Shown in pieces: positions 17,713-27,566 of a stretch of DNA of 64,000 bases. The stretch is from Brevundimonas sp. SL130 (GTDB lineage: Bacteria > Pseudomonadota > Alphaproteobacteria > Caulobacterales > Caulobacteraceae): NCBI RefSeq assembly GCF_026625805.1, contig NZ_CP113064.1, positions 744,001-808,000 on the forward strand, given 5' to 3'. Below the pieces are notes generated by a model, which saw only the letters and a program-made list of their open reading frames with translations, was not told the DNA's origin and did not search any database. The first letter of the stretch is position 1; each line of letters opens with the position of its first letter. The translations under genes and the position numbers were made by a program.

Positions 17713-18252
17713 TCACTCGGTCGATGCGGCGCCGTCGAACAAGTCCAGAATCTGGCCCTGGATGTCCGTGGGCCACGGCGCGATCAGGGCGGCGAGCCGG
17801 TCGCGGTCTGCGGCGAACAGGGCGCGGCTGGCCTCTTCGAAATCGGGGGCGTCGCCGGCCATTTCGACCATGAAGCCATAGGCGGCGTCGGTGCGACGGC
17901 GGCGGGCGTCGTCGTCCGCGCCGGTCTTGCGGGCCTGGTCCACCAGACGTCGCAGGGTGGCCGAGGCGCCGCCCGGCTGGGCGGCCAACCAGTCCCAGTG
18001 GCGAGGCAGCAGGGTGACCTCTCGCGCCGCGACGCCCAGGCGCGGACGGCCGCGCTTGGGAGCGGGAGCGGGTTCTGTCTCGCGGAGGTCCAGGTCGACC
18101 GGCCGACCGGTCGCCAGATCGAACACGCGCAGCGCGGCTTGAGGTGAGGCCGCCAGGGCCTTGCGGAAGGCGGCGACCACAGCGGCGTCCGAACCTTTGG
18201 CGATGCGGCGGGGGCCGTCGAACAGAACCAGATCGCGATCTTCGTCGTTCAT
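17713..18252 (-). CDS. DUF2239 family protein
   Basis: A 179-residue protein. It contains ATGRPVDLDLRE, KRGRPRLGVAAREVTLLPRHWDWLAAQPGGASATLRRLVDQARK and a helical C-terminus, the hallmarks of DUF2239. Function is unknown. The GRPRLG plus LPRHWDWL region has the look of a small DNA-binding or regulatory module, which is inference. The start codon follows directly on a TTTATCCGGGTAAATAC box (minus strand) with no recognisable ribosome site. It is divergent from the GIY-YIG gene. Confidence 0.85.
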   Translation of the reverse strand: MNDEDRDLVLFDGPRRIAKGSDAAVVAAFRKALAASPQAALRVFDLATGRPVDLDLRETEPAPAPKRGRPRLGVAAREVTLLPRHWDWLAAQPGGASATLRRLVDQARKTGADDDARRRRTDAAYGFMVEMAGDAPDFEEASRALFAADRDRLAALIAPWPTDIQGQILDLFDGAASTE

Positions 18253-18255
18253 GTA

Positions 18256-18298
18256 TTTACCCGGATAAAATTAGCTGTCATGTTTATACCCGGATAAA
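18256..18298. promoter_or_regulatory. duplicated TACCCGGATAAA operator-like motif
   Basis: Two copies of the core TACCCGGATAAA stand at 18258-18269 and 18287-18298, with centres 29 bp apart. Extended, the first copy (TTTACCCGGATAAA) is nearly palindromic. They fill the 58-bp gap between the divergent DUF2239 and GIY-YIG starts, one copy beside each gene. Confidence 0.65.
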
Positions 18299-18310
18299 TA
18301 AGAGAGCGCC

Positions 18311-18646
18311 ATGACCCAGACAAGCCGCAAGAGCCTGATCGCCGAATACAAGGAGCGGCCGACCATCGCCGGGGTCTATGCCGTGATCTGCAACGCGACG
18401 GGCCAGGTCTGGGTGGGCAAGAGCCGCCACATCGACACCGAACAGAACGGGATGTGGTTCGCGCTGCGGCACGGCGGCAGCCCGTACCGGTCGCTTCAGG
18501 CGGCCTGGAAGGCGCATGCGCCCGAGGATTTCCGGTTCGAGCAGTTGGACCGCCTGCCGGAGGATATTTCCGACCTGCGGCGCAAGGATGAGCTGGTCAC
18601 TCGGGCGAAGCTGTGGATCGCGCGATTGGGTGCGGAGGCGCTTTAG
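18311..18646 (+). CDS. GIY-YIG nuclease family protein
   Basis: A small 111-residue protein made of little more than a GIY-YIG fold. GVYAVICNATGQVWVGKSR (about residues 21-39) supplies the GxY and the xVG halves of the motif, with the following Arg. A later KDELV (about 92-96) offers a catalytic-type Glu. Stand-alone GIY-YIG proteins of this size are widespread and mostly uncharacterised; nuclease activity is not assured. It shares its promoter region with DUF2239. Ribosome site AGAGAG precedes the ATG. Confidence 0.85.
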   Translation: MTQTSRKSLIAEYKERPTIAGVYAVICNATGQVWVGKSRHIDTEQNGMWFALRHGGSPYRSLQAAWKAHAPEDFRFEQLDRLPEDISDLRRKDELVTRAKLWIARLGAEAL

Positions 18647-18658
18647 GGAGCTTTTCCC

Positions 18659-19345
18659 TTAGAAATCCAGATCCGCGTACCAGGCCGACGGGGGCACGCC
18701 GACGAAGCGGTCGGCTAGCAGGGGGCGGAAGCAGGGGCGGGATTTGAGCTTGGAGTACCAGGTCTTCAGCGCGGGCCAGTTGGCCCACTGGATCTCGCCG
18801 AAATAGTCGAGGACCGACAGGTGGGCGGCGGCGATCAGGTCGGCTTGGCTGAGGCGGCGGCCGGCCAGCCAGTCGCGGGCGGCGACAAGCTCTTCCAGCA
18901 TGGCGAGGTGGGATTTCAGGGCGTCGCGGCCGTGGCGCAGGGCGCGGGCCTCGGGCGGGCCGAGCTTGAGCAGGGGTTTCTCCATCCGCTCGTGCAGCAG
19001 GACGGCGTCGACCTCGTCGGTGAAACGGCGTTCGAACCAGCCGGTGAGGCGGCGCGCCTCGGCCCGTTCGGCGGCGTCGGCGGGCAGCAGGAGGGGGGCT
19101 TTCTGCTGGTCCTCGATCCAGCCCAGGACGGCGGGAAGCTCGCACAGGGTCAGGGGGCGGCCGCGGTCGGTGGTCTGGACCACGGGCGGCAGGCCCGAGG
19201 GGTTCAGATCGTTGACGGGGCAGTCGTCCTCCCACGGACGAACCGGGGTGTCGGTCCATTCGATCCGCGCCTCGCCCAGGGCCAGACGCGCGGCGCGCGA
19301 GGCGGGCTGGAAGGCGAAATGGAACAGGACGCTGGATTCGGACAT
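18659..19345 (-). CDS. fzlA: FzlA-type glutathione S-transferase-like division protein
   Basis: A 228-residue GST-fold protein: an N-terminal thioredoxin-like part with LNPSGLPPVV near 47-56 and a helical C-terminal part with AQADLIAAAHLSVLDYFG-type sequence (SQADLIAAAHLSV) near 165-182. The C-terminal tail ends YADLDF. Length, tail and location between queG and uppP match alphaproteobacterial FzlA, the FtsZ-binding GST homologue that curves FtsZ filaments and supports constriction in Caulobacter. A plain GST is the alternative; the tail argues for FzlA. The alternative start is 19366. Confidence 0.75.
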   Translation of the reverse strand: MSESSVLFHFAFQPASRAARLALGEARIEWTDTPVRPWEDDCPVNDLNPSGLPPVVQTTDRGRPLTLCELPAVLGWIEDQQKAPLLLPADAAERAEARRLTGWFERRFTDEVDAVLLHERMEKPLLKLGPPEARALRHGRDALKSHLAMLEELVAARDWLAGRRLSQADLIAAAHLSVLDYFGEIQWANWPALKTWYSKLKSRPCFRPLLADRFVGVPPSAWYADLDF

Positions 19346-19388
19346 CACCGCTTCATGCGCCGACATCCGTTAATGTCCGTTTACCGGA

Positions 19389-20423
19389 TCAGGACCAGGG
19401 GCCCTTTCGCCCGGGCTGAGCGGCGGATGAGGCGGGGGCTGACGATGTCGTATCGGGCGTCGAACCCGGTGTCGGGGCTGCGATCTGGGCCGCGATCTGG
19501 GCCGAGATCTGGGGACGAACGCCGCGCGGGTCGGCGTGGATCAGGATGTCGGCGCTGGGAAAATGGCTGAGGATGCGGTTCTCGGCCTCGACGACGATGG
19601 CGTGGGCGGCGTCCAGCGTCAGGTCCGGATCCAGATCGACGTGCATCTGGACCATCATCACCGATCCGACCATGCGGGTGCGCAACTGATGAACGCCCGA
19701 GATACGGGGGTCGGCCAGGACGGCGTGGGTGACGGCGCTGCGGTCGGCCTCGGGCACGGCGCGGTCCAGCAGGTGATCGGCGGCGGCCTTCAACATGCCG
19801 GTCGCGCCCCAGAACAGCCAGACGGCGACCACTAGGCCGGCGGCGGCGTCCAGGCCTGGCGCTTTCAGGAAGGCGCCCGAGATCACCCCGATCAGCACCA
19901 CCAGATTGGCCGCCAGATCGGCGGCGTAGTGGGCGCGGTCGCCGGCGACGGTCATGGACCCGGTCTTCTTCAGCGCCCGGGTCTGCATCCAGACCAGCCA
20001 GGCGGTGAGGGCGATGGAGACGATGATCACCCCGGTCGCCCAGCCGCCCGAGGTGACAGGGCGTGGGTCGAAGATGCGATGAAGCCCCTCCCAGCCGATG
20101 AAGACGGCTGAGGCGAAGACCAGACCGGCCTGGACCAGGGCGGCCAGGGCCTCGCCCTTGCCATGGCCGTAGCGGTGGTCTTCGTCCGGGGGGGCGGCGG
20201 CCCAGCGGACGGCGTAGAAGGCGGCCAGAGACGCGACCAGATCCAGCACCGAGTCCGTCAGGCTGGCCAGGATGGAGACCGAACCCGAAGCGCCCAGAGC
20301 GAAGGCCTTGAGCGCGATCAGCGCCACGGCGACCCCGACCGACAGCCGCGTGATGCGCCGGGTCGCCAGATGGGCGTCCTCGATCGGCGTGGGCGCGGGC
20401 GGAGGGGCGGGCGGCGTCGTCAT
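19389..20423 (-). CDS. cation diffusion facilitator transporter (FieF/CzcD-like)
   Basis: A 344-residue divalent metal/proton antiporter of the inner membrane. Six membrane segments lie in the first about 220 residues. SILASLTDSVLDLVAS (near 49-64) and HYAADLAANLVVLIG carry the metal-site Asp residues in the D-x3-D arrangement, and the intervening DHRYGHGKGEALA is typical of FieF/MMT1. The cytoplasmic C-terminal domain (about 225-310) has the HLLDRAVPE and HVDLDPDLTL patterns. The tail is Ala/Pro/Ser-rich. Substrate (Fe, Zn or other) is not determined. Confidence 0.9.
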   Translation of the reverse strand: MTTPPAPPPAPTPIEDAHLATRRITRLSVGVAVALIALKAFALGASGSVSILASLTDSVLDLVASLAAFYAVRWAAAPPDEDHRYGHGKGEALAALVQAGLVFASAVFIGWEGLHRIFDPRPVTSGGWATGVIIVSIALTAWLVWMQTRALKKTGSMTVAGDRAHYAADLAANLVVLIGVISGAFLKAPGLDAAAGLVVAVWLFWGATGMLKAAADHLLDRAVPEADRSAVTHAVLADPRISGVHQLRTRMVGSVMMVQMHVDLDPDLTLDAAHAIVVEAENRILSHFPSADILIHADPRGVRPQISAQIAAQIAAPTPGSTPDTTSSAPASSAAQPGRKGPWS

Positions 20424-20587
20424 CAGGCGCCCTTGTCGCGCAATCAGGGCGGAAAGCCAACCGGGGGAACGCCAGAGCGGCAAATCGAGCGCCCCAACTG
20501 GATCAAGCGGAACGTTAGCGTTAAGGACACGAAACGGCGCTATGTCGGTTTCCGTTCTCTACTTGTGGCATCGGTCGTGGAGACGAC

Positions 20588-21757
20588 ATGAGCGCTGACG
20601 AACGTTGGATCGCGAGAAGCGAGGCCCTGACCCGACTGGGGGTGAAGGCCCAGACCCTGTACGCCTATGTCAGCCGGGGCCGGATCGCGGCGCGGCCGGA
20701 CCCGACTGATCCCCGACGCAGCCTGTACGCCGTGTCCGACGTCGCGCGGATGTGCGGCGAGGGCGGGGATGCCGAGGCGGCCGAAGTGCGCGCGCCGCTG
20801 ATGGGCGCGGCGGCGCGGGGCGAGGCGGACATCCAGTCGTCGGTGTCCCTGATCGTGGATGGACGGCTGTTCTATCGCGGTCTGGACGCGGTCCAGATGT
20901 CCGAAGCCGCCACGGCGGAGGCGGCGGCGCGAACCCTGTGGGACGCGCGCGAGGCTGATCCCTTCGCCGAACTGAAACCCCGGATCGACCCGATCGTCGG
21001 CGGCGCGACCCAGAGGCGGGTGCTGGCCGTGCTGGGCCGGCGCGCCATCGAGGACCGGTCGTCGCGGGCGCATGACGCGGCCAGTCTGAAGCGCGAGGCG
21101 GCCTCGCTGCTGAGCGAGGTGGTGGACAGCGTGTCCGGGCCAGGGCCGCGCCTGTATCTGCATCAACGTCTGGCGCGCGGGTTCAAGACGGCCGAGCGCG
21201 ACAGCCATCTGCTTCGTCGGGCCCTGGTCCTGGGCGCGGAGTGCGGTCTGGACGAGGCGGTTCTGGCGGCGCGGGCGGCGGCCGGCGGCGGCGCGCCCCT
21301 GGCCGGGGCCGTGCTGGCCGGGGTGACCACCCTGTCGGGCCGGGCCCTGACCGAGATGGACGAGGTGACCGCCTATGTCGGCGAGGCGCGGCGTGATCCG
21401 GACGGGGCGGCCCGCCGCTGGATCGGGCTGCGGGGCGGCGTGCCCGGTTTCGGCGTGGCGGCCGAGTTCGGCCGGGTCGATCCGCGCGTCGCGGCTCTGC
21501 TCGATCCGGCGGACCTGCCGGCCGATCTGAAGGCGGTGTGGACCGAGGGCGAGGCGGCGGGGGGGCAGGGGGCGAGCTTCGCCCTGGCCCTGGCCCTGAT
21601 CGCGCGGCGGCTGGACCTGGGGCCGACGGGGGCGGGCGACCTGCTGGTGCTGGGGCGTCTGGCGGGTCTGCTGGCCCATGCGGTGGATCAGGCCACGGAC
21701 GGCTCGCCTATCCGGGCCAGATTGCGCTATGTGGGACCTGAGCCGGGCTCCCACTGA
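20588..21757 (+). CDS. citrate-synthase-like protein with N-terminal helix-turn-helix
   Basis: A 389-residue fusion. Residues 1-60 (WIARSEALTRLGVKAQTLYAYVSRGRIAARPDPTDPRRSLY) form a MerR/excisionase-like helix-turn-helix with wing. The rest follows the citrate-synthase fold: a DGRLFYRG segment near 95-102, RALVLGAECGLDEAVLAARAAAG near 215-237, and the terminal IRARLRYVGP. Alphaproteobacteria often carry such a second citrate-synthase-like gene. I do not see a convincing catalytic His/Asp set, so it may be a regulator or ligand sensor rather than an enzyme. uppP starts 21 bp later. Confidence 0.75.
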   Translation: MSADERWIARSEALTRLGVKAQTLYAYVSRGRIAARPDPTDPRRSLYAVSDVARMCGEGGDAEAAEVRAPLMGAAARGEADIQSSVSLIVDGRLFYRGLDAVQMSEAATAEAAARTLWDAREADPFAELKPRIDPIVGGATQRRVLAVLGRRAIEDRSSRAHDAASLKREAASLLSEVVDSVSGPGPRLYLHQRLARGFKTAERDSHLLRRALVLGAECGLDEAVLAARAAAGGGAPLAGAVLAGVTTLSGRALTEMDEVTAYVGEARRDPDGAARRWIGLRGGVPGFGVAAEFGRVDPRVAALLDPADLPADLKAVWTEGEAAGGQGASFALALALIARRLDLGPTGAGDLLVLGRLAGLLAHAVDQATDGSPIRARLRYVGPEPGSH

Positions 21758-21778
21758 CACCGGCTCTGCGGGGATCAC

Positions 21779-22579
21779 ATGTCTGACTGGCTTGCGGCGA
21801 TCATTCTCGGTCTGGTCGAAGGACTGACCGAGTTCATTCCGGTGTCCTCGACAGGGCACATGCTTCTGCTCGGCCATTTCATGGGCTTCGAGAGCTCGGG
21901 CAAGACGTTCGAGATCGTCATCCAGCTGGGCGCCCTGCTGGCCATAATCAGCGTCTATTTCAAGCGGCTGTGGACCCTGGCGACGCGCTGGCCGTTCGAT
22001 CCGGAGGCGCGGCGGTTCCTGATCGGCCTGTTGCTGGCGTTCGCCCCGGCCGTGGTGATCGGCTTTTTGGCCTATGACTTCATCAAGACCGTGCTGTTCG
22101 AAACGCCCCAGGTGATCTGCGTCGCCCTGATCGTCGGCGGGGTGATCCTGCTGGCGCTGGACCGGATGGACAAGCGGCCCCAGTGGCTGGACGCCAACCA
22201 GTATCCGATGCGAATCTATTTCCTGATCGGCCTGTTCCAGTGCCTGGCCATGATCCCCGGCGTGTCGCGCTCGGGCGCCACCATCGCCGGCGGCCTGCTG
22301 CTGAAGACCGACAAGCGGTCGGCGGCCGAGTTCAGCTTCTTCCTGGCCCTGCCCACCATGGGGGCGGCGGTGGCCTATGACCTGCTGAAGAACCACAAGA
22401 CGCTGGATTTCAGCGACGTCGGCCTGATCGCGGTGGGCTTCCTGGTGGCCTTCCTGACGGCCCTGGTGGTGGTGCGGTTCCTGCTGGATTTCGTCTCCAA
22501 GCACGGGTTTGCGCCCTTTGCCTGGTGGCGGATCGTGGTCGGGGTGGTCGGGCTGGCGCTGTTGCAGGCGGGGTTCTGA
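21779..22579 (+). CDS. uppP: undecaprenyl-diphosphatase UppP/BacA
   Basis: The 266-residue integral membrane enzyme recycles undecaprenyl diphosphate for peptidoglycan and polysaccharide synthesis. It carries both family signatures: [14 protein letters not shown] (14-27) and PGVSRSGAT with the catalytic-type Arg/Ser (near 160-168). About eight hydrophobic segments are visible and the length is normal. It follows the citrate-synthase-like gene closely and may be co-transcribed. Confidence 0.97.
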   Translation: MSDWLAAIILGLVEGLTEFIPVSSTGHMLLLGHFMGFESSGKTFEIVIQLGALLAIISVYFKRLWTLATRWPFDPEARRFLIGLLLAFAPAVVIGFLAYDFIKTVLFETPQVICVALIVGGVILLALDRMDKRPQWLDANQYPMRIYFLIGLFQCLAMIPGVSRSGATIAGGLLLKTDKRSAAEFSFFLALPTMGAAVAYDLLKNHKTLDFSDVGLIAVGFLVAFLTALVVVRFLLDFVSKHGFAPFAWWRIVVGVVGLALLQAGF

Positions 22580-22590
22580 GGCTCTTCGCC

Positions 22591-22714
22591 CGTCATCCTA
22601 GGCCTTGTGCCTAGGATCCATAAACACGAGCCTGTGTCGTGGGGCAGGTCTGAAGACTGAGTGAAATCGGACGCACCGGGCGTATGGATCCTAGGCACAA
22701 GGCCTAGGATGACG
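22591..22714. repeat. inverted intergenic repeat, family B copy 1
   Basis: The ends CGTCATCCTAGGCCTTGTGCCTAGGATCCATA and its reverse complement enclose about 60 bp of variable sequence ending CACCGGGCG. Each arm itself contains the palindrome CCTAGGCCTTGTGCCTAGG. Near-identical copies are at 29317-29424 and, more diverged, at 36941-37047. All lie just after a gene end. Confidence 0.9.
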
Positions 22715-22779
22715 GTGCATGGGGATGGGGAAGGCGTGAGCGGCTGGCGATTTTCGTCCCCAACCTCTAAGGGGCGGGC

Positions 22780-23691
22780 ATGACCACGCTTCTTTACGGC
22801 CGACCGCCGGTCGTCTTCGATCCGCCCAGCACTGGAGCGGGCGCCGCGATCCAGACCTCGCCCCTGATCCCCGGCTCCACCGCGCTTGAGACCGTGCCCG
22901 AGGGTTCGGTCGACGACATCATGATCTACGCCCCGCCCGGCGTGCTGGAGCGGCGCTACACCCTGGCCCTGGCGCTGAGGGCGTTGAAGGTCGGGGGGCG
23001 GCTGGATGTGATGGCGCTCAAGGACAAGGGCGGGTCGCGGCTGAAGAAGGAGCTGACCGGCTTCGGCGTCGAGGTGGGCGAGACGGCCAAGGCGCACCAT
23101 CGCCGCTGTATCGTGATCAAGCCCGAGACGATGGCCGGGATCGACGCGGCCATAGCCGATGGCGCGGCGCGGATCGTGCCGGGGCTGGAGGCCTGGTCGC
23201 AGCCGGGCATATTCGCCTGGGACCGGATCGACGCGGGCTCGGCCCTGCTGGCGCAACATATGCCGGCGCTGAAGGGGGCGGGCGTCGATCTGGGTTGCGG
23301 CTATGGGGCGCTGGCGACGGTGGCCCTGCGGTCGCCGGCGGTGACGTCGTTGTGGCTGATCGACCTGGACCGCCGGGCGGTCGAGGCGGCGCGGAAGAAT
23401 GTCGAAGACCCGCGCGCGAACGTCGAATGGGCCGATGTGCGGACGATGGCGGCTGAGGGTGAACTGAACTTCGTCGTCAGCAATCCGCCCTTCCACGACG
23501 GCGGGGCCGAGGATCGCCGGCTGGGCCAGGCGTTCATCCGCAAGGCGGCGGAGCTTCTGAAAAAGGGCGGTGTGGCCTGGATCGTGGCCAACCGGCATCT
23601 GCCGTATGAGGCCGAGCTGAATGCGGCGTTCAACCGGGTGCGGCTGGTCGCGGACGCGGGCGGGTACAAGCTGTTCGAGGCGGTGAAGTGA
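22780..23691 (+). CDS. RsmC-like 16S rRNA guanine methyltransferase
   Basis: A 303-residue two-domain methyltransferase. The N-terminal half is a degenerate Rossmann region. The C-terminal half has SAM motif I GVDLGCGYGALA (near 167-178), an acidic residue in LWLIDLDRRAVEAAR and the base-methylation motif NPPFH (near 237-241). This arrangement matches RsmC/RlmG, which methylate guanine N2 in rRNA; the exact target cannot be read. The end overlaps the next gene by 4 bp. Confidence 0.85.
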   Translation: MTTLLYGRPPVVFDPPSTGAGAAIQTSPLIPGSTALETVPEGSVDDIMIYAPPGVLERRYTLALALRALKVGGRLDVMALKDKGGSRLKKELTGFGVEVGETAKAHHRRCIVIKPETMAGIDAAIADGAARIVPGLEAWSQPGIFAWDRIDAGSALLAQHMPALKGAGVDLGCGYGALATVALRSPAVTSLWLIDLDRRAVEAARKNVEDPRANVEWADVRTMAAEGELNFVVSNPPFHDGGAEDRRLGQAFIRKAAELLKKGGVAWIVANRHLPYEAELNAAFNRVRLVADAGGYKLFEAVK

Positions 23692-24419
23692 AGACCCCCA
23701 CCTCCCGCGTCGACCGCCTGCTGGGGTCAATGGGCTACGGCTCGCGGGCCGAGATGGCGCGGATGGCCAAGGCCGGGGGGATCGTGCTGGACGGCGCGGA
23801 CCTGACGGACGTGTCGAAGCGGATTCCGGTGACACGTGACCTGCCGATGCGGATGGAGATCGACGGCGAGCCGCTGGACCCGGTGCAGGGTCTGGTCATC
23901 CTGCTGAACAAGCCGCTGGGCATGACCTGTTCGCACAAGGAAGAAGGGGCGCTGGTCTATGACATCCTGCCGGGACGTTGGCGGGCGCGCGATCCGGCCA
24001 TCTCGACCATAGGGCGGCTGGACAAACAGACCACGGGTCTGCTGCTGCTGACCGATGACGGCGACCTGTTGCACCGGGTGATTTCGCCCAAACGCCATGT
24101 GGGCAAGGTCTATCGCGCCGGGCTGGCGCGGCCGCTGGTCGGAACCGAGGGCGCGCTGTTCGCCTCGGGCGAACTGGTGCTGGAGGGCGAGGACAAGCCG
24201 CTGGCGCCGGCGGTGCTGGAGGTGGTGTCCCCGACCGAGGCCCTGCTGACGGTGACGGAGGGCCGCTATCACCAGGTGCGGCGTATGTTCGCCGCCGCCG
24301 GCAACCATGTCGAGACCCTGCACCGCGAACGGCTGGGCGGCCTGACGCTGCCGGCCGATCTGGCGCCGGGCCAGTGGCGGCTGCTGACGCCGGAGGAGAT
24401 CGCGTCGATCTTCGCCTGA
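23688..24419 (+). CDS. RsuA/RluB family pseudouridine synthase
   Basis: A 243-residue enzyme isomerising uridine in rRNA, RsuA type. It has an N-terminal S4-like RNA-binding part (SRVDRLLGSMGYGSRAEMARMAKAG, about 6-30). LNKPLGMTCSHKEE is near 73-86 and the catalytic segment GRLDKQTTGLLLLTDDG near 110-126 (Asp in RLD). EGRYHQVRRMFAAAGNHVETLHR is near 189-211. The GTG start overlaps the methyltransferase stop (GTGA). Both partners modify rRNA, a sensible operon. Confidence 0.9.
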   Translation: MKTPTSRVDRLLGSMGYGSRAEMARMAKAGGIVLDGADLTDVSKRIPVTRDLPMRMEIDGEPLDPVQGLVILLNKPLGMTCSHKEEGALVYDILPGRWRARDPAISTIGRLDKQTTGLLLLTDDGDLLHRVISPKRHVGKVYRAGLARPLVGTEGALFASGELVLEGEDKPLAPAVLEVVSPTEALLTVTEGRYHQVRRMFAAAGNHVETLHRERLGGLTLPADLAPGQWRLLTPEEIASIFA

Positions 24420-24534
24420 GCCGAGCGGCGGCTGACGATCCATGCGGCGATGACATGTGGCGAATTCTGACGGCGTTATTTACCTCGGGTAGCAGGCCTT
24501 TGTGGTCCGGTCCCGAAGACGATATGATAGCGCC

Positions 24535-24783
24535 ATGAGCCACTATTCGGTGACAGAAGCACAGGCGGACTTGGCCCGTCTGATCGAGGCCGCCGAGCGG
24601 GGCGAGCCCGTCATCATCGACCGCCCTGATCCGGACGTCGAGGTGAAGATCGTGGCGCGGCGTATCCGCCCCGATGGGCCGCACGATATCGAATGGCTGA
24701 GATCTGTGCGCGTCCAGCCGCGTCGTGGGCCGGTGAATACGGCTGCGGCCCTGGCGGAAATGAAGGAAGAACGCGGTCGGTGA
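24535..24783 (+). CDS. Phd/YefM-like antitoxin
   Basis: An 82-residue protein beginning SHYSVTEAQADLARLIEAAERGEPVIIDR. This is the typical Phd/YefM DNA-binding head, with the Ala-rich helix followed by GEP-V-I-I. The C-terminal portion (MKEERGR) is the likely toxin-binding part. It overlaps the PIN-domain toxin gene by 4 bp (GTGA). Such antitoxins usually autorepress the operon. Confidence 0.85.
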   Translation: MSHYSVTEAQADLARLIEAAERGEPVIIDRPDPDVEVKIVARRIRPDGPHDIEWLRSVRVQPRRGPVNTAAALAEMKEERGR

Positions 24784-25196
24784 GCGTCTATCTGGACGCC
24801 AGCGTCATCGTTCCCTTGTTCGTGCAAGAGAAGACGAGCGAGGCCGTGCTCGCCTGGATGGCGTCTGTCGATAGGGCGATCGTGTCCGATTGGGCGATCG
24901 CCGAGGTGTCGTCGGCCATGTCGCATCACGTCCGCCGCCGAAGCCTGGATCCCGACGAACGCGATCTGGCCGAGACCAAGTTCAACATCTGGCTGGATCA
25001 GGCGGCGGCTGTGAGAGAGGTCGAGCCCGAGGATGTGATGGCCTGTCGCTTCCTGCTGCACCGGCATGCGCGATTGCGGACGCCGGACGCCCTGCACCTG
25101 GCCATCGTGCAGCGACTGAAATGCGATCTCGCCACCTATGATCGTGATCTGGCCGAGGCCGCTCTTCGGGATGGGGTAAAGGTGATCGCGCCATGA
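24780..25196 (+). CDS. VapC-like PIN-domain toxin
   Basis: A 138-residue PIN ribonuclease. The conserved acidic residues are D6 (YLDASV), E42 (WAIAEVSS), D103 (RTPDALHLA) and D121 (ATYDRDL), the standard metal-binding set. VapC toxins cleave RNA and arrest translation. The start is GTG, overlapping the antitoxin stop. The TGA overlaps the ATG of trpF (ATGA), so the module is translationally linked to the tryptophan genes. I saw no truncation. Confidence 0.88.
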   Translation: MSVYLDASVIVPLFVQEKTSEAVLAWMASVDRAIVSDWAIAEVSSAMSHHVRRRSLDPDERDLAETKFNIWLDQAAAVREVEPEDVMACRFLLHRHARLRTPDALHLAIVQRLKCDLATYDRDLAEAALRDGVKVIAP

Positions 25197-25831
25197 CGGC
25201 CATCAAGATCTGCGGCCTGACCACCGCCGACACCCTGGACGCCGCCCTGGACGGCGGGGCGGACTTCGTGGGGGCGGTGGTGTTTCCCAAGAGCCCGCGC
25301 CATCTGGCGCCCGAGGCGGCGGCGCGTCTGTTCGAGCGGGCGCGGGGGCGGGCGAAGATCGTGGCGGTGACGGTCGATCCGGACGACGGCTTGCTGGAAG
25401 AGATCGCGCGGACGCTGAAGCCCGATTTCATCCAGTTGCACGGATCAGAGACGCCGGCGCGGGCGGAAGGCGTGCGGGCCTTGACCGGGGCGGGGGTGAT
25501 CAAGGCCCTGCCGATCCGGCACGGCGACGATTTCGCCGCCGCCGACGAATGGGACTATCACGCCGACCATCTGATGTTCGACGCCAAGCCGCCGGAGGGG
25601 TCGGTCCTGCCCGGCGGGGTGGGGCATAGTTTCGACTGGACCCTGTTGGCGGACCGGGCGTTTCGCCACGACTGGTTCCTGGCGGGCGGGCTGAATCCCG
25701 ACAATGTGGCCGAGGCGCTGCGGATCACCGGGGCGCCGATGGTGGATGTGTCCTCTGGCGTCGAAAGCGCGCCAGGTGTTAAGGACGCCGACCGGATCGC
25801 GGCCTTCATCCAAAACGCGCGCCGGACGTAA
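25193..25831 (+). CDS. trpF: phosphoribosylanthranilate isomerase
   Basis: The 212-residue TIM-barrel enzyme catalyses the Amadori step of tryptophan synthesis. It starts [11 protein letters not shown], with the general-base Cys at residue 7. [15 protein letters not shown] is near 23-37 and FIQLHGSE near 81-88. The phosphate-binding end is [14 protein letters not shown] near 163-176, then VDVSSGVE near 184-191. Its ATG overlaps the toxin stop. trpB follows after 17 bp. Confidence 0.96.
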   Translation: MTAIKICGLTTADTLDAALDGGADFVGAVVFPKSPRHLAPEAAARLFERARGRAKIVAVTVDPDDGLLEEIARTLKPDFIQLHGSETPARAEGVRALTGAGVIKALPIRHGDDFAAADEWDYHADHLMFDAKPPEGSVLPGGVGHSFDWTLLADRAFRHDWFLAGGLNPDNVAEALRITGAPMVDVSSGVESAPGVKDADRIAAFIQNARRT

Positions 25832-25848
25832 TTACGACGCCTCCCTGC

Positions 25849-27107
<1,259 letters not shown>

Positions 27108-27111
<4 letters not shown>

Positions 27112-27566
27112 TCCGTAGTCTGCTGGCGGCGACCGCCGCGCTGAGCCTTTCGACCGCCGTTCAGGCCCAGACGTCCGCGCCTGCGCCTACACAGGTCCAG
27201 CCCGCCGATGTCGCCCTGCTGCCGGGCGCGCAGCTTTCGCCCGATTGCGGCGGCCTGAACAATCTGGCCGGCCGGGCCTGGTGCGTCACCGCCCCCCTGG
27301 GTCAGGTCGGCGCCCTGGCCGAAGCCTATATCGCCGATCTGGCGACCAAGGGCTGGCTGGCGGCGGGCGGCGACGAGAACCGCGTCGTCCTGATCAAGCG
27401 CCGCGAGGGCGGTGGTTGCGAAGGCATGCAGATGGTCGCCTTCTACGACACCACCAAGACCGCCGTGGCCGAACTGCCCGGCTATCTGGGCTTCGCCGTC
27501 GTGCCGGGCGATGTCTGCGCCCAAGCCGCTGCTGAGAAGCCCGTTTCGGAAACCACGCCGCAATGA
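27108..27566 (+). CDS. exported protein of unknown function inside the trp operon
   Basis: A 152-residue protein with a signal peptide (residues 1-19, ending AVQAQ). The mature part has about four Cys (SPDCGG, AWCVTA, GGGCEG, GDVCAQ), compatible with two disulfides in the periplasm. I recognise no family. It is tightly nested: its GTG overlaps the trpB stop and its TGA overlaps the trpA ATG, each by 4 bp. This argues for a real, translated gene. There is no evident link to tryptophan synthesis. Confidence 0.72.

Noticed and set aside
20540..22504. A 654-residue antisense frame across the citrate-synthase-like gene and uppP
   Set aside because: uppP on the plus strand has full signatures; the antisense product is rich in His/Gln/Arg and matches nothing.
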